From Mesostigma viride (Eukaryota > Streptophyta > Mesostigmatophyceae > Mesostigmatales > Mesostigmataceae): a stretch of DNA of 64,000 nt. Location of the stretch: NCBI GenBank assembly GCA_009746045.1, contig RPFO01000774.1, positions 308,001 to 372,000 of the forward strand, read 5' to 3'. Of the stretch, positions 11,562 through 21,500 are shown one piece after another (within the stretch, counting starts at the first letter, position 1; each line of letters opens with the position of its first letter). Both the position numbers and the translations under genes were made by a program. The notes below the pieces were generated by a model. The model made no database searches. It was not told where the DNA came from and was given only the letters and a program-made list of their open reading frames with translations.

Positions 11562-11815
11562 TGTGCTCCCGTCGGGGAGTCACGGAGCACCGGCCTGATT
11601 AGTACCTGAATGTGTGCACAACGGGTTTCGGGGCAGAGACCCCTCCCTGCCCTCATGCCATGCACAGGGTGCTCAATCGGACCCGTCTAATTAACGATCC
11701 GGGGCACGATCCGGCCTGTGGGTGCAATGTGTCTCGTGTGAGCATTGCATTGCTATGTAGCCGTAAGCAGACAAGCAGTGCTAGGATAGCATGCTATTCT
11801 ATTTAGCGAGCCTCA
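11561..11815 (-). mobile_element. 3' UTR fragment of the divergent ORF1 retroposon family, minus strand
   Basis: The block starting TGTGCTCCCGTCGGGGAGTC resembles 37147-37400 and 17097-17340, which are 3' UTRs next to TTAA-type tails. Here the fragment abuts the (AATTC)n tail of the plus-strand copy, so two retroposon 3' ends meet at a single tail. Confidence 0.6.
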
Positions 11816-11931
11816 ATACAAGTCCTCCTGGTGAATTACACGTGCATGGCGTAGCCCACACGAAAAATTGACGACCACGCAGCACTAGGATATTGGTGAC
11901 CGCGCCGTCCAGCTAGCTTTTTCTCGACCAT

Positions 11932-13919
11932 TGAATTGAATTGAATTGAATTGTAACATAACTCCGTTGGGAGTATATGTAGCACATAGCCCTTGAGAGG
12001 GGGCATATGGCCTATCATACATCCTAAGCTACTTCCTGCAAGGGTGGGGATGTAAAGGACCCTTGCTCTAGGTGCACCAGGGCACTTGCATCCCCATGAT
12101 CTTCAAGCTATGCCCAGCGAAGGGGGAGCCTGTCATGGGGGGGAAGATCAGCATAGCTATACAAAAAGGCTAGGGCATGGCGTCTCAGCAGAGAGTTACT
12201 CCCTGCATGGGCACAACATAGCTAAATAAAGCTAGGCATCATCTGGAGTGTGGCACATCATAGGCACACATGTACATGATTAAATAAAGCGTGTGGCTTA
12301 GCTAGGATAGTGCCTCTAGGAGGCGTACATGTACATGGCCACGGTCTATCTATTCTACACTACTACTGCTGTATTCCCCTAAGCTGGGGCGTCTGGAGTC
12401 GTTGGGGCCGCGGGGGTCGCCTGCCAGGGCTTGTGGCCGACGTAGATGGCCGCCCCCTTCCAGTACACCGGCTGCCCCGCCTTGGTCTGCCGGAGCTGGA
12501 GGTAGGTCGGCCATAGCTCCCGTCGCCGTTGTTGCTGCGCCAGGGTCAAGTCGTCGTCAAGGGTGAAGAGAGTCTTCTCGAGCCGCTTGCGGCGTCGGAG
12601 AAAAGAAATCTTGTCCGCCGGGGTCTTAAAGGTGAGAAGGAGCGGGGGCGGCCCTGCCTTACCCCGCGCGCGGGGAAGGCGGTGGGCGACCAGGTCGATC
12701 TCACCAGTAAGGCCCATGCGACTAAGAATTTCTCTCTCAAACGCACGTGCAAGCTTCTCGGAATTCTCACCTTCCTCCATGTCGAGGTTCTTGACAATGA
12801 CGTTAAGGCTGCGCTTGGCAAGCTCGGCCTCCTCGCGGAGGTCAAGCGTCTGCCGCTGGAGCTGGGCTGCGACGGCGGAGGTGGTGGAGGTGGTGTGCTG
12901 CTTAAGCATGTCCGCCCAGGTCGTGATGGGAGGAGCATCGCCGGCCAGGCCAGCAGAGGCTGGCTTGGCGGCAATGTCCTTCACCGCCTGGGCGGTGAGG
13001 CCCGCGGTGTTCTGCAGGACCTCGATAGCGATGGCATTATCCTTAAGACGTTGGTCAATGTCGCGGAGCTGGGCGGTGATGGAGTCGGTGGAGGCGGAGG
13101 GGGGGGGGGTGGAGGCGAGGAGGGTGGCGGTGGCGGTGGGGAGCTCAGCAGCCAGCGTGCGACCCACAGCTGCCACATCTGCAGCTAGGGGCGTCACGTG
13201 CTGTGAGATGGTTTCTTGGAGGTGGAGGAGGAAGGTGGATTCGGTCAAGGGGGAGGGGGTCCAGAGGTCCGTGACAGAGCGGTCAAGGATGGAAAAGAGG
13301 GCGGCGAGCTGAAGACGGGGGCGAGACCAGCGGGCCAGGTTCTCAGGTCGGTGAGTAAACCGGCCGTCAGGTCCAGTGCGGAGGCGGTAATGGCTGTGAA
13401 GGCGCTGGCACAGGTCGAAAATGGAGGCGTATGACCCATAAAACACGAGCTCCAGTATCTTGATGGGTGGCATGTCGAAAAAGCCGGCCGGTCTGGCATC
13501 GTCGAAGGTGGAAAATAACCCGTCAACGTCAAAGTCGCGCTCAGACCAGCTTGGTTCGGTTGGGCGGCTACGTTTTGGCTCGGGCGAGGCTGAGGGCGAG
13601 GCAGGAAGCCCGGGAGGGTGCTGGGCGACAACCAGTGCGCGACTAGGGTCACCACCGCCTTCCGGCCCTGATGGCGAAGCTGCAGCCGGAGCTGCAGACG
13701 TATTTTCATTGCCGAGCGCAGCCGTCAGGCTGCGTTGCGTCGATGGGCGTTTGCTCATCGTATATTGCGTAATAGCGTCGGAAAATTATATCAGCATGTG
13801 CGTCGTAGAAAGACGCGTCGATTGTGATATTCACGGCTAAATTCGGTGCTCAAACGTGAAAGTTATGAGCTCCGCCGTCAGCCATGGCTACCTCGTGGCT
13901 CGTGGCTCGTGGCTCGTGG
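11932..13919 (-). mobile_element. Complete ORF1-only (half-LINE) retroposon, copy A
   Basis: The element is flanked by an 11-bp direct repeat TTCTCGACCAT at 11921-11931 and 13920-13930, so both ends are defined. Read on the minus strand it has a short leader, one ORF (an ORF1-type protein), a ~430-bp 3' UTR and an (AATTC)n tail at 11932-11954. There is no reverse transcriptase. It resembles the mammalian HAL1 idea, a LINE derivative that keeps only ORF1 and must borrow ORF2 in trans. Copy B at 14482-16500 shares the same architecture and 5' end. Confidence 0.85.
12379..13758 (-). CDS. LINE ORF1-like nucleic-acid-binding protein, copy A
   Basis: A 459-codon frame from ATG 13758 to TAG 12379. 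The N-terminal third is proline- and serine-rich, the middle (about residues 190-320) is helical and likely coiled coil, and residues about 325-440 look like the RRM plus C-terminal domain of L1-type ORF1 proteins: LNVIVKNLDMEEGENSEK, then AHRLPRARGKAGPPPLLLTF, KISFLRRRKRLEKTLF and the DDDLTLAQQQRRRELWPTYL block, ending with YWKGAAIYVGHK. ORF1 proteins bind the element RNA and act as chaperones during target-primed reverse transcription. The frame is unbroken, so the copy may be recent. Glycine-rich frames on the opposite strand are shadows. Confidence 0.85.
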   Translation of the reverse strand: MSKRPSTQRSLTAALGNENTSAAPAAASPSGPEGGGDPSRALVVAQHPPGLPASPSASPEPKRSRPTEPSWSERDFDVDGLFSTFDDARPAGFFDMPPIKILELVFYGSYASIFDLCQRLHSHYRLRTGPDGRFTHRPENLARWSRPRLQLAALFSILDRSVTDLWTPSPLTESTFLLHLQETISQHVTPLAADVAAVGRTLAAELPTATATLLASTPPPSASTDSITAQLRDIDQRLKDNAIAIEVLQNTAGLTAQAVKDIAAKPASAGLAGDAPPITTWADMLKQHTTSTTSAVAAQLQRQTLDLREEAELAKRSLNVIVKNLDMEEGENSEKLARAFEREILSRMGLTGEIDLVAHRLPRARGKAGPPPLLLTFKTPADKISFLRRRKRLEKTLFTLDDDLTLAQQQRRRELWPTYLQLRQTKAGQPVYWKGAAIYVGHKPWQATPAAPTTPDAPA

Positions 13920-13971
13920 TTCTCGACCATGCATGGTATAGCTAGCTCTATAGCACTATCTTGACCATTAA

Positions 13972-14461
13972 GAAAGTAAGTAAGTACTTGCGTGTCATGC
14001 GCAAAGGCATGCCACGGAGTACTATGCAAATGTCATTAGAAAAATAATTACACAAAAGTTTTAACAATTAAAATCGTCTGCATAATCCTCCAACCGTTAA
14101 GCACTAGATGGGGATGTAATCCTCATCCGAGCTGTCCTCTACTGTAATGGCAGACGAGGCGGTAGTGTAGCTGCTATCCTCAGGACCAATAACCTCCACC
14201 TGCGGACTTCTACCCTGGCTAGCAACGGGCCGCGGGGCCCGTGGGGAGAAAACAGGAGCATACCCCTCGGGAAGGTACGTGCTTATCGCAGATGGCAGCC
14301 CATTTCTCCTTGTCAATCATGCGGGCGCGGAGTACGGATAGTCCCAGAAGCCCTGCATCTTCAAGCAGTTGTGTCACATATAGGTCCGGGTCGCGCCGCG
14401 CCGGTGCCCGGCGCGCGCAAGTTTGCCAGTGGGTTGCGATGGGACAAGGGGACCCTGCCAT
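13972..14461 (-). mobile_element. LINE 3' end remnant, minus strand
   Basis: Minus-strand coding from about 14461 to 14103 preserves DLYVTQLLEDAGLLGLSVL, IDKEKWAAICDK and the terminal VEDSSDEDYIPI, as in the remnants at 1056-1310 and 1954-2622. It is followed by the same 3' UTR and an AAGT-type tail near 13972-13986. A large deletion removed everything upstream, including the reverse transcriptase. Confidence 0.75.
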
Positions 14462-14481
14462 AGGAGGAGGTGTCTACCAGG

Positions 14482-16500
14482 TTGAATTGAATTGAATCGA
14501 ATTGTAACATAACTCCGTTGGGAGTATATGTAGCACATAGCCCTTGAGAGGGGGCATATGGCCTATCATACATCCTAAGCTACTTCCTGCAAGGGTGGGG
14601 ATGTAAAGGACCCTTGCTCTATAGGTGCACCAGGGCACGTGCATCCCCATGATCTTCAAGCTATGCCCAGCGAAGGGGGAGCCTGTCATGGGGGGGAAGA
14701 TCAGCATAGCTATACAAAGAAGCTTAAGGGCATGGCGTCTCAGCAGAGAGTTACTCCCTGCATGGGCACAACATAACTAAATAAAGAGCTCTAGGCATCA
14801 TCTGGGGTGTGGCTCATCATAGGCACACATGTACATGATTAAATAAAGCGCGTGGCTTAGCTGGTATAGGGCCTCTAGGAGGCGTACATGTACATGGCCA
14901 CGGTCTATCTATTCTACACTACTACTGCTGTATTCCCCTGAGCTGGGGCGTCTGGAGTCGCTGGGGCCGCGGGGGTCGCCTGCCAGGGCTTGTGGCCGAC
15001 GTAGATGGCCGCCCCCTTCCCGTACACCGGCTGCCCCGCCTTGGTCTGCCGGAGCTGGCTGGAGGTAGGTCGGCCATAGCTCCCGTCGCCGTTGTTGCTG
15101 CGCCAGGGTCAAGTCGTCATCAAGGGTGAAGAGAGTCTTCTCGAGCCGCTTGCGGCGTCTGAGAAAAGAAATCTTGTCCGCCGGGGTCTTAAAGGTGAGA
15201 AGGAGCGGGGGCGGCCCTGCCTTACCCCGCGCGCGGGGAAGGCGGTGGGCGACCAGCTCGATCTCACCAGTAAGGCCCATGCGATCAAGGATTTCTTTCT
15301 CAAAAGCACGCGCAAGCTTCTCGGAATTCTCACCTTCCTCCATCTTGAGATTCTTGACAATGACGTTGAGGCTGCGCTTGGCGAGCTCGGCCTCCTCGCG
15401 GAGGTCAAGCGTCTGCCGTTGAAGCTGGGCTGCGACGGCGGAGGTGGTGGAGGTGGTGTGATGCTTAAGCATGTCCGCCCAGGTGGTGATGGGAGGAGCA
15501 TCGCCGGCCAGGCCAGCCGGGGCTGGCTTGGCGGCAATGTCCTTCACCGCCTGGGCGGCCAAGGCCTGCGGTGTTCTGCAGAACCTCGATCGATAGCAAT
15601 GGCGTTGTCCTTAAGACGCTGGTCGATGTCGCGGAGCTGGGCGGTGATGGAGTCGGAGGGGGGGGGGGGGGAGGCGAGGAGGGTGGCGGTGGCGGTGGCG
15701 GTGGCGGTGGCGGTGGGGATGGTGGGGAGCTCAGCAGCCATCTTACGACCCAAAACTTGCATTTCGCAAGAGCTCAAGGGGCGTCACATGCTGTGAGAGG
15801 AGGCGGAGGAGGGCGAATTCGGTCAAGGGGACGGGTTGCCAGCTAGAGGTCCGCGGAACTGCGTTGAAGGATGGAAAAGAGGGCGGCAAGCTGAAGGCGC
15901 GGTCGCGACCAGCCAGACAGGTCAGCTGAGCGGAGCTGAAACTGGCATTCAGACTGGCTGCGGAAGCATTTGTGGCGTTGGAGGCGTTGGCACAGGTCAA
16001 GAAGGGAGGCATACGACCCATAAAACAGGAGCTCCAGCATCCGGATGTGTGGCCTGTCGAAATAGCCAGGTCTGCGGACGTCGAAGGTGGAAAATAACTG
16101 AGCATCAACGTCAAAGTCGGTCTCAGACCAGCTAGGTTCGGTGGGGCGGCTGCGTTTGGGCTCGGGCGAGGCTGAAGGCGAGGCAGGAAGCCCGGGAGGG
16201 TGCTGGACGACCACCAGTGCGCGACTAGTGTCATCACTGCCTGACGGGCCTGAGGGCGAAGCTGCAGCCGGAGCTGCAGACGTATTTTCATTAATTGCCG
16301 AGCGCAGCCGTCAGGCTGCGTTGCGTCGATAAGCGTTTGCTCATCGTATATTGCGTTACAATAGCGTCGGAAAATTATATCAGCATGTGCGTCTTAGAAA
16401 GACGAAGCGATTGTGATATTCACGACTAGATTCGGTGCTCAAACGTGGAAGTTATGAGCTCCGCCGTCAGCCATGGCTACCTCGTGGCTCGTGGCTCGGC
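14482..16500 (-). mobile_element. ORF1-only retroposon, copy B
   Basis: Colinear with copy A: the (AATTC)n tail is at 14482-14505, followed by the 3' UTR, a decayed ORF1 and a 5' leader that matches copy A up to about 16496 (CCATGGCTACCTCGTGGCTC). A possible imperfect flanking repeat is GTCTACCAGG at 14472-14481 and GTCTACCTGG near 16540. If real, it would put the 5' end about 35 bp further out. Confidence 0.75.
14938..16344 (-). pseudogene. Decayed LINE ORF1, copy B
   Basis: Homologous to the intact ORF1 at 12379-13758 from ATG 16344 (MSKR-like start altered to MSKRLSTQR) to about 14938. The frame is broken in at least three places: near 15780-15850 (a missing segment), near 15570 and near 15050. 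It also has an expanded (GGTGGC)n run at 15683-15715 that encodes alanine/threonine repeats on the minus strand. The RRM-like block and DDDLTLAQQQ motif are still recognisable. Confidence 0.8.
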
Positions 16501-16631
16501 ATAGGCATAGCAGGGCTTGGTAAGTATAGTTGCCTAAGTCTACCTGGTTGGCCCGTCTTAATTAATTAATTAGTTAATTAATTAGGAACATAAGCTCCAC
16601 ACGTAAGCCAGCCATAATTTCAATGCACAAG

Positions 16632-16765
16632 GATACACATTTCCATCACCATTCATCTTCATCATCCTGAACGACTCGAAAACGCGGAAAAGATAACGGC
16701 AGGCTCGAGCTACCATGGTCCGGATTCTCCCGATTTCTGGCCTGCGCTGGTTGTCTCTTTGATAA
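16632..16765 (-). repeat. Dispersed ~130-bp repeat, copy on minus strand
   Basis: Reverse complement of the unit at 666-795 and 1926-2053 with a few substitutions. Its far end continues into AAGGCTGGCTTACGTGT-like sequence also found at 3035-3052, which shows that the repeat has a longer form. Confidence 0.65.
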
Positions 16766-16879
16766 CTCCGTTGGGAGTATCTGTAGCACATAGCCCTTGA
16801 GAAGGGGCATATGGCCTATAATACATTCTAAGCTACTTCCTGCAAGGGTGGGAATGTAAACAACACTTGCTCTATGTGC

Positions 16880-17082
16880 GCTAGGGCACCTGCCCCCCGG
16901 CAGCTAGGGCCCACATCGGTATTCACCTAGCTGGTCTGTGCGGGCAAGATGGCCGGCAAAGAGGAGGCGGCGGTGTCGGATGGTATGGGTGACAAGAGGG
17001 AGCTCGCAGTAGAGCTCGGCCCGGGTGCGGCGTTCTTGGTAGCGGACGCCGACGATATGACGGAGCCTCTGGACCATTAATT
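16880..17082 (-). mobile_element. LINE ORF2 C-terminal fragment, minus strand
   Basis: Minus-strand translation from about 17078 gives VQRLRHIVGVRYQERRTRAE, ELYCELPLVTHTIRHRRLLF and FAGHLARTDQL, the conserved tail of many LINE reverse transcriptases. A 43-codon plus-strand frame here is its shadow. The boundary at 17083 is the TTAA-type tail of the next fragment. Confidence 0.65.
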
Positions 17083-17340
17083 AATTAATAAATTAAACTC
17101 GTGCTCCCGTTGGGGAGTCATGGAGCACCAAAGTGCTTTTCTTTGATCCCTGCATGTGCACAACAGAAAGAAAGGGCAGAGACCCCCTTTCTCCTTCATG
17201 CCAGAGGCATGCCACAGCGGCAATCGGACACGCCATAGACGATCCGGCAAGTGCTGTGGGTGCAATAAGACCCATGTGAGCATATATCATCAGTAACAAG
17301 TAGTGTGGGCAAGTAATCTGATCATAGCCAGGACGTAGCT
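17083..17340 (-). mobile_element. ORF1-retroposon 3' UTR fragment with TTAA tail
   Basis: TTAATTAATTAATAAATTAA at 17078-17097 is followed by a block starting GTGCTCCCGTTGGGGAGTC, closely matching 37130-37400 and 11561-11815. No coding part is present. Confidence 0.6.
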
Positions 17341-17344
17341 AGCA

Positions 17345-18460
17345 TGGCTGTACAATCTGGACCATGGTATAGCTCGAGATCGCCTGCGCTGTTATCTGAG
17401 CGCTGCATTCATGGCGGAGCTGAAGGAATGTCTGCATGCATGCACTCGATTTGTACGGTAAGTTCCAGGAAGAATTAACTTTAGGTGTCTCACTTGATAT
17501 GTACTATCGAAGCCATATAGCTTAACATTGTGTACAAGGCTAAACATTAACCACCTCCATTCATGACCCTGCCGCGTGACTCGGCATGGAAGGGTCAGGA
17601 GGGTCCATTTGAATAAGGGATCAGCGGTTCCTCTTACTGGTACAAACTTGAATTAATTTACTGGTGCCACGTGATGCAGCCACGCGATGCAGTCTCGTGC
17701 TCTCGATGACCCAAGGGGCTTACCCCGGAAGCCCTTAATTAATTAATTAACTAGTCTCATATCCCCGTTTGGCGGAAGCCCTTGCATACTGCTAGCCATG
17801 CCCGGGATCAAACTGATGTTCAGGAGGTCTTTTAAAAAGTTAAATTGATTCATGCACAGTTATCTTTGACGGGCTTGGGCGCCACAATCATTGAACAGCT
17901 GGACTTCTTCCCCCGATCAGCCCGCTTGTATGTGTTGCCCTGCATGCATGAACGCCGTGAATTAGCCCCGGCATTTGTTGCCAGTACATTAGCCAGTGCA
18001 TGGCCACGCTGCATGTGCACGAAGTTCAATGGATATTAGCAAGCAAGGATGCCACGGCAACAATTGCGAACATACTTATTTACCGATTTCTGGCATGCAC
18101 TGGTTGTCTCCTTGATACTTATTACTGTAGTTGTCTCACTTAATACGACCAGGAATGGGAAGGAGCTCACAATTGTTCCTGCCAACACAATGATGATCCC
18201 AAAAATGCCTATCACATTTAATGGCTTCCTGATACTAAGTTGTTTTACAGTCGACATTTTTGGAAAAGAAACATCCCTCAGTGACCAAAGTCATAAACAA
18301 GGAGATCGAGGGTGAACAGTGGTGTGTGTGACCCCGCAGCCCAGACCCTACAATGATGCATGAGTGAGAAATGAGGGACACGGGTCCGCGACAGCCCACA
18401 TGGAGGCATGTGATCTCCCCCCTGCCAAGCTCGGTGCGTACAAATGCCGGTGCTGGGGTG
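17345..18460. other. No firm gene; possible transmembrane exon
   Basis: A minus-strand frame at about 18036-18257 encodes a hydrophobic stretch (PLNVIGIFGIIIVLAGTIV) that could be a membrane helix. It could be a terminal exon of the methyltransferase gene ending at 18519, but I found no phase-compatible acceptor to join it. The rest holds TTAA-rich simple sequence and a 130-bp repeat fragment near 18085-18115. Confidence 0.3.
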
Positions 18461-18463
18461 TCT

Positions 18464-18534
18464 TGTTCATACCTTGGCATCTTTCTTGTTCATACCTTGG
18501 CATCTTTCTTGTTCATACCTTGGCATCTTTCTTG
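18464..18534 (-). repeat. 23-bp tandem repeat containing a 5' splice site (x3)
   Basis: Three direct copies of a 23-bp unit; on the minus strand each reads AAGAAAGATGCCAAG followed by GTATGAAC. The exon end and donor of the methyltransferase gene are therefore present three times in tandem. Confidence 0.9.
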
Positions 18535-21500
18535 GCAGGGATGGCGAGCGATGCGGGCCCCGTCTTGTCCGTGCCAGCGATCAGGCCGCACAGGATGCGG
18601 TTGTGTGGGGTGATGGCTGGGTCGATTGTGCGCCAGCGGACAGTGTAGCCCAGTTGCTGGAGATGCCAGGAAGGCAAGGAGGGGGGGGGGGGGGGGGGGG
18701 GGCAACATGGAAGATGTGAAAGTGGACCACGCTGAGGGTGGGGTGCGGATGGGGTAAGTGGATAACATGACCGGCATAACTCTGATGGAAAGACGGTTCC
18801 CAGGGCAGTAGCTAGAAAACCAGAACCAACAAGTGAATGGGAAAAGGGAGTGCGGAGAAATCAGAAGGCAACGCGCCTACACCCAACACTCTCTGCACTC
18901 AAGCAACAGCTATCGTGAAGCACACCTGCATGCCGTCATATCAAACACTCCTGGATTGATCAACACAATACGGCTCTATAATAAATACTATAACAAATAC
19001 AATACGCCTACTATAATAAACTACACCTGTGTGCGGCCAAAGCGTACACCAACGTGCACCTGCGTGAGTACAATACCGTGGCTAGGACAGACCCACATGC
19101 ATGCGGCCCAAGCGCAGCTAACACACTTTCGTGAGATCAACACAGCTGCTTCCTTGCCACATACCTGCATGCGGCCGAAGCGCACGAGATCCATCGCCGC
19201 TGCCATGGGGATGCCCAAGCTGGCGGCCGCCACGGTGACCTGGTTCCCGTCACGGTCCTTGTGGCAACACGGCATCACCTGCCCGGCGCGAGGAGGGGGG
19301 GCGACAAGGAGGGAGGACCGACAGAGGCCGCACGCGGGCCCTTGCGAGCGTGTGAGTGAGAGACATGCGAGGTTTGTGCTCAAAGCCCGCTGGTGAAGCA
19401 ATCGGCAAAAAAATGGAACGAAGACTGTGGAGAACTAGGTGGCACAGATATGATGATAGTGGAGAACTAGGTGGCACAGATATGATGGTAGTGGAGAACT
19501 AGGTGGCACAGATATGATGATAGTGGAGAACTAGGTGACACAGATATGATGATAGTGGAGAACTAGGGTGCACAGATATGATGATAGTGGAGAACTAGGG
19601 TGCACAGATATGATGGTAGAGGAGAACTAGGTGGCACAGATATGATGATAGAGGAGAACTAGGTGGCACAGATATGATGAAAGTGGAGAACTAGGGTGCA
19701 CAGATATGATGATAGTGGAGAACTAGGTGGCACAGATATGATGATAGTGGAGAACTAGGGTGCACAGATATGATGATAGTGGAGAACTAGGGTGCACAGA
19801 TATGATGATAGTGGAGAACTAGGTGGCACAGATATGATGGTAGTGGAGAACTAGGTGGCACAGATATGATGGTAGTGGAGAACTAGGGTGCACAGATATG
19901 ATGATAGTGGAGAACTAGGTGGCACAGATATGATGATAGTGGAGAACTAGGGTGCACAGATATGATGGTAGTGGAGAACTAGGGTGCACAGATATGATGA
20001 TAGTGGAGAACTAGGTGGCACAGATATGATGATAGTGGAGAACTAGGTGGCACAGATATGATGGTAGTGGAGAACTAGGTGGCACAGATATGATGATAGT
20101 GGAGAACTAGGTGGCACAGATATGATGGTAGAGGAGAACTAGGTGGCACAGATATGATGATAGTGGAGAACTAGGTGGCACAGATATGATGATAGTGGAG
20201 AACTAGGTGGCACAGATATGATGATAGTGGAGAACTAGGTGGCACAGATATGATGATAGTGGAGAACTAGGTGGCACAGATATGATGGTAGTGGAGAACT
20301 AGGTGGCACAGATATGATGATAGTGGAGAACTAGGTGGCACAGATATGATGATAGTGGAGAACTAGGTGGCACAGATATGATGATAGTGGAGAACTAGGT
20401 GGCACAGATATGATGATAGTGGAGAACTAGGTGGCACAGATATGATGATAGTGGAGAACTAGGTGGCACAGATATGATGATAGTGGAGAACTAGGTGGCA
20501 CAGATATGATGATAGTGGAGAACTAGGTGGCACAGATATGATGGTAGAGGAGAACTAGGTGGCACAGATATGATGATAGTGGAGAACTAGGGTGCACAGA
20601 TATGATGATAGTGGAGAACTAGGTGGCACAGATATGATGATAGTGGAGAACTAGGTGGCACAGATATGATGATAGTGGAGAACTAGGTGGCACAGATATG
20701 ATGATAGTGGAGAACTAGGTGGCACAGATATGATGATAGTGGAGAACTAGGTGGCACAGATATGATGGTAGTGGAGAACTAGGTGGCACAGATATGATGA
20801 TAGTGGAGAACTAGGTGACACAGATATGATGATAGTGGAGAACTAGGTGACACAGATATGATGATAGTGGAGAACTAGGTGGCACAGATATGATGGTAGT
20901 GGAGAACTAGGTGGCACAGATATGATGGTAGTGGAGAACTAGGTGGCACAGATATGATGGTAGTGGAGAACTAGGTGGCACAGATATGATGATAGTGGAG
21001 AACTAGGTGGCACAGATATGATGATAGTGGAGAACTAGGTGGCACAGATATGATGGTAGTGGAGAACTAGGTGGCACAGATATGATGATAGTGGAGAACT
21101 AGGTGGCACAGATATGATGGTAGTGGAGAACTAGGTGGCACAGATATGATGATAGTGGAGAACTAGGTGACACAGATATGATGGTAGTGGAGAACTAGGT
21201 GGCACAGATATGATGATAGTGGAGAACTAGGTGGCACAGATATGATGATAGTGGAGAACTAGGTGGCACAGATATGATGATAGTGGAGAACTAGGGTGCA
21301 CAGATATGATGATAGTGGAGAACTAGGTGGCACAGATATGATGGTAGAGGAGAACTAGGTGGCACAGATATGATGATAGTGGAGAACTAGGGTGCACAGA
21401 TATGATGATAGTGGAGAACTAGGTGGCACAGATATGATGATAGTGGAGAACTAGGTGGCACAGATATGATGATAGTGGAGAACTAGGTGGCACAGATATG

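Noticed and set aside
12529-13312. Plus-strand glycine-rich frames of 219 and 249 codons
   Set aside because: Antisense shadows of the ORF1 protein.
18036-18257. C-terminal membrane exon of the methyltransferase gene
   Set aside because: The hydrophobic segment is real, but no acceptor gives the required phase 0 junction with the exon ending at 18519.
18833-19396. 187-codon plus-strand frame
   Set aside because: Overlaps the well-supported minus-strand exon 19278-19165 and has no recognisable domain.
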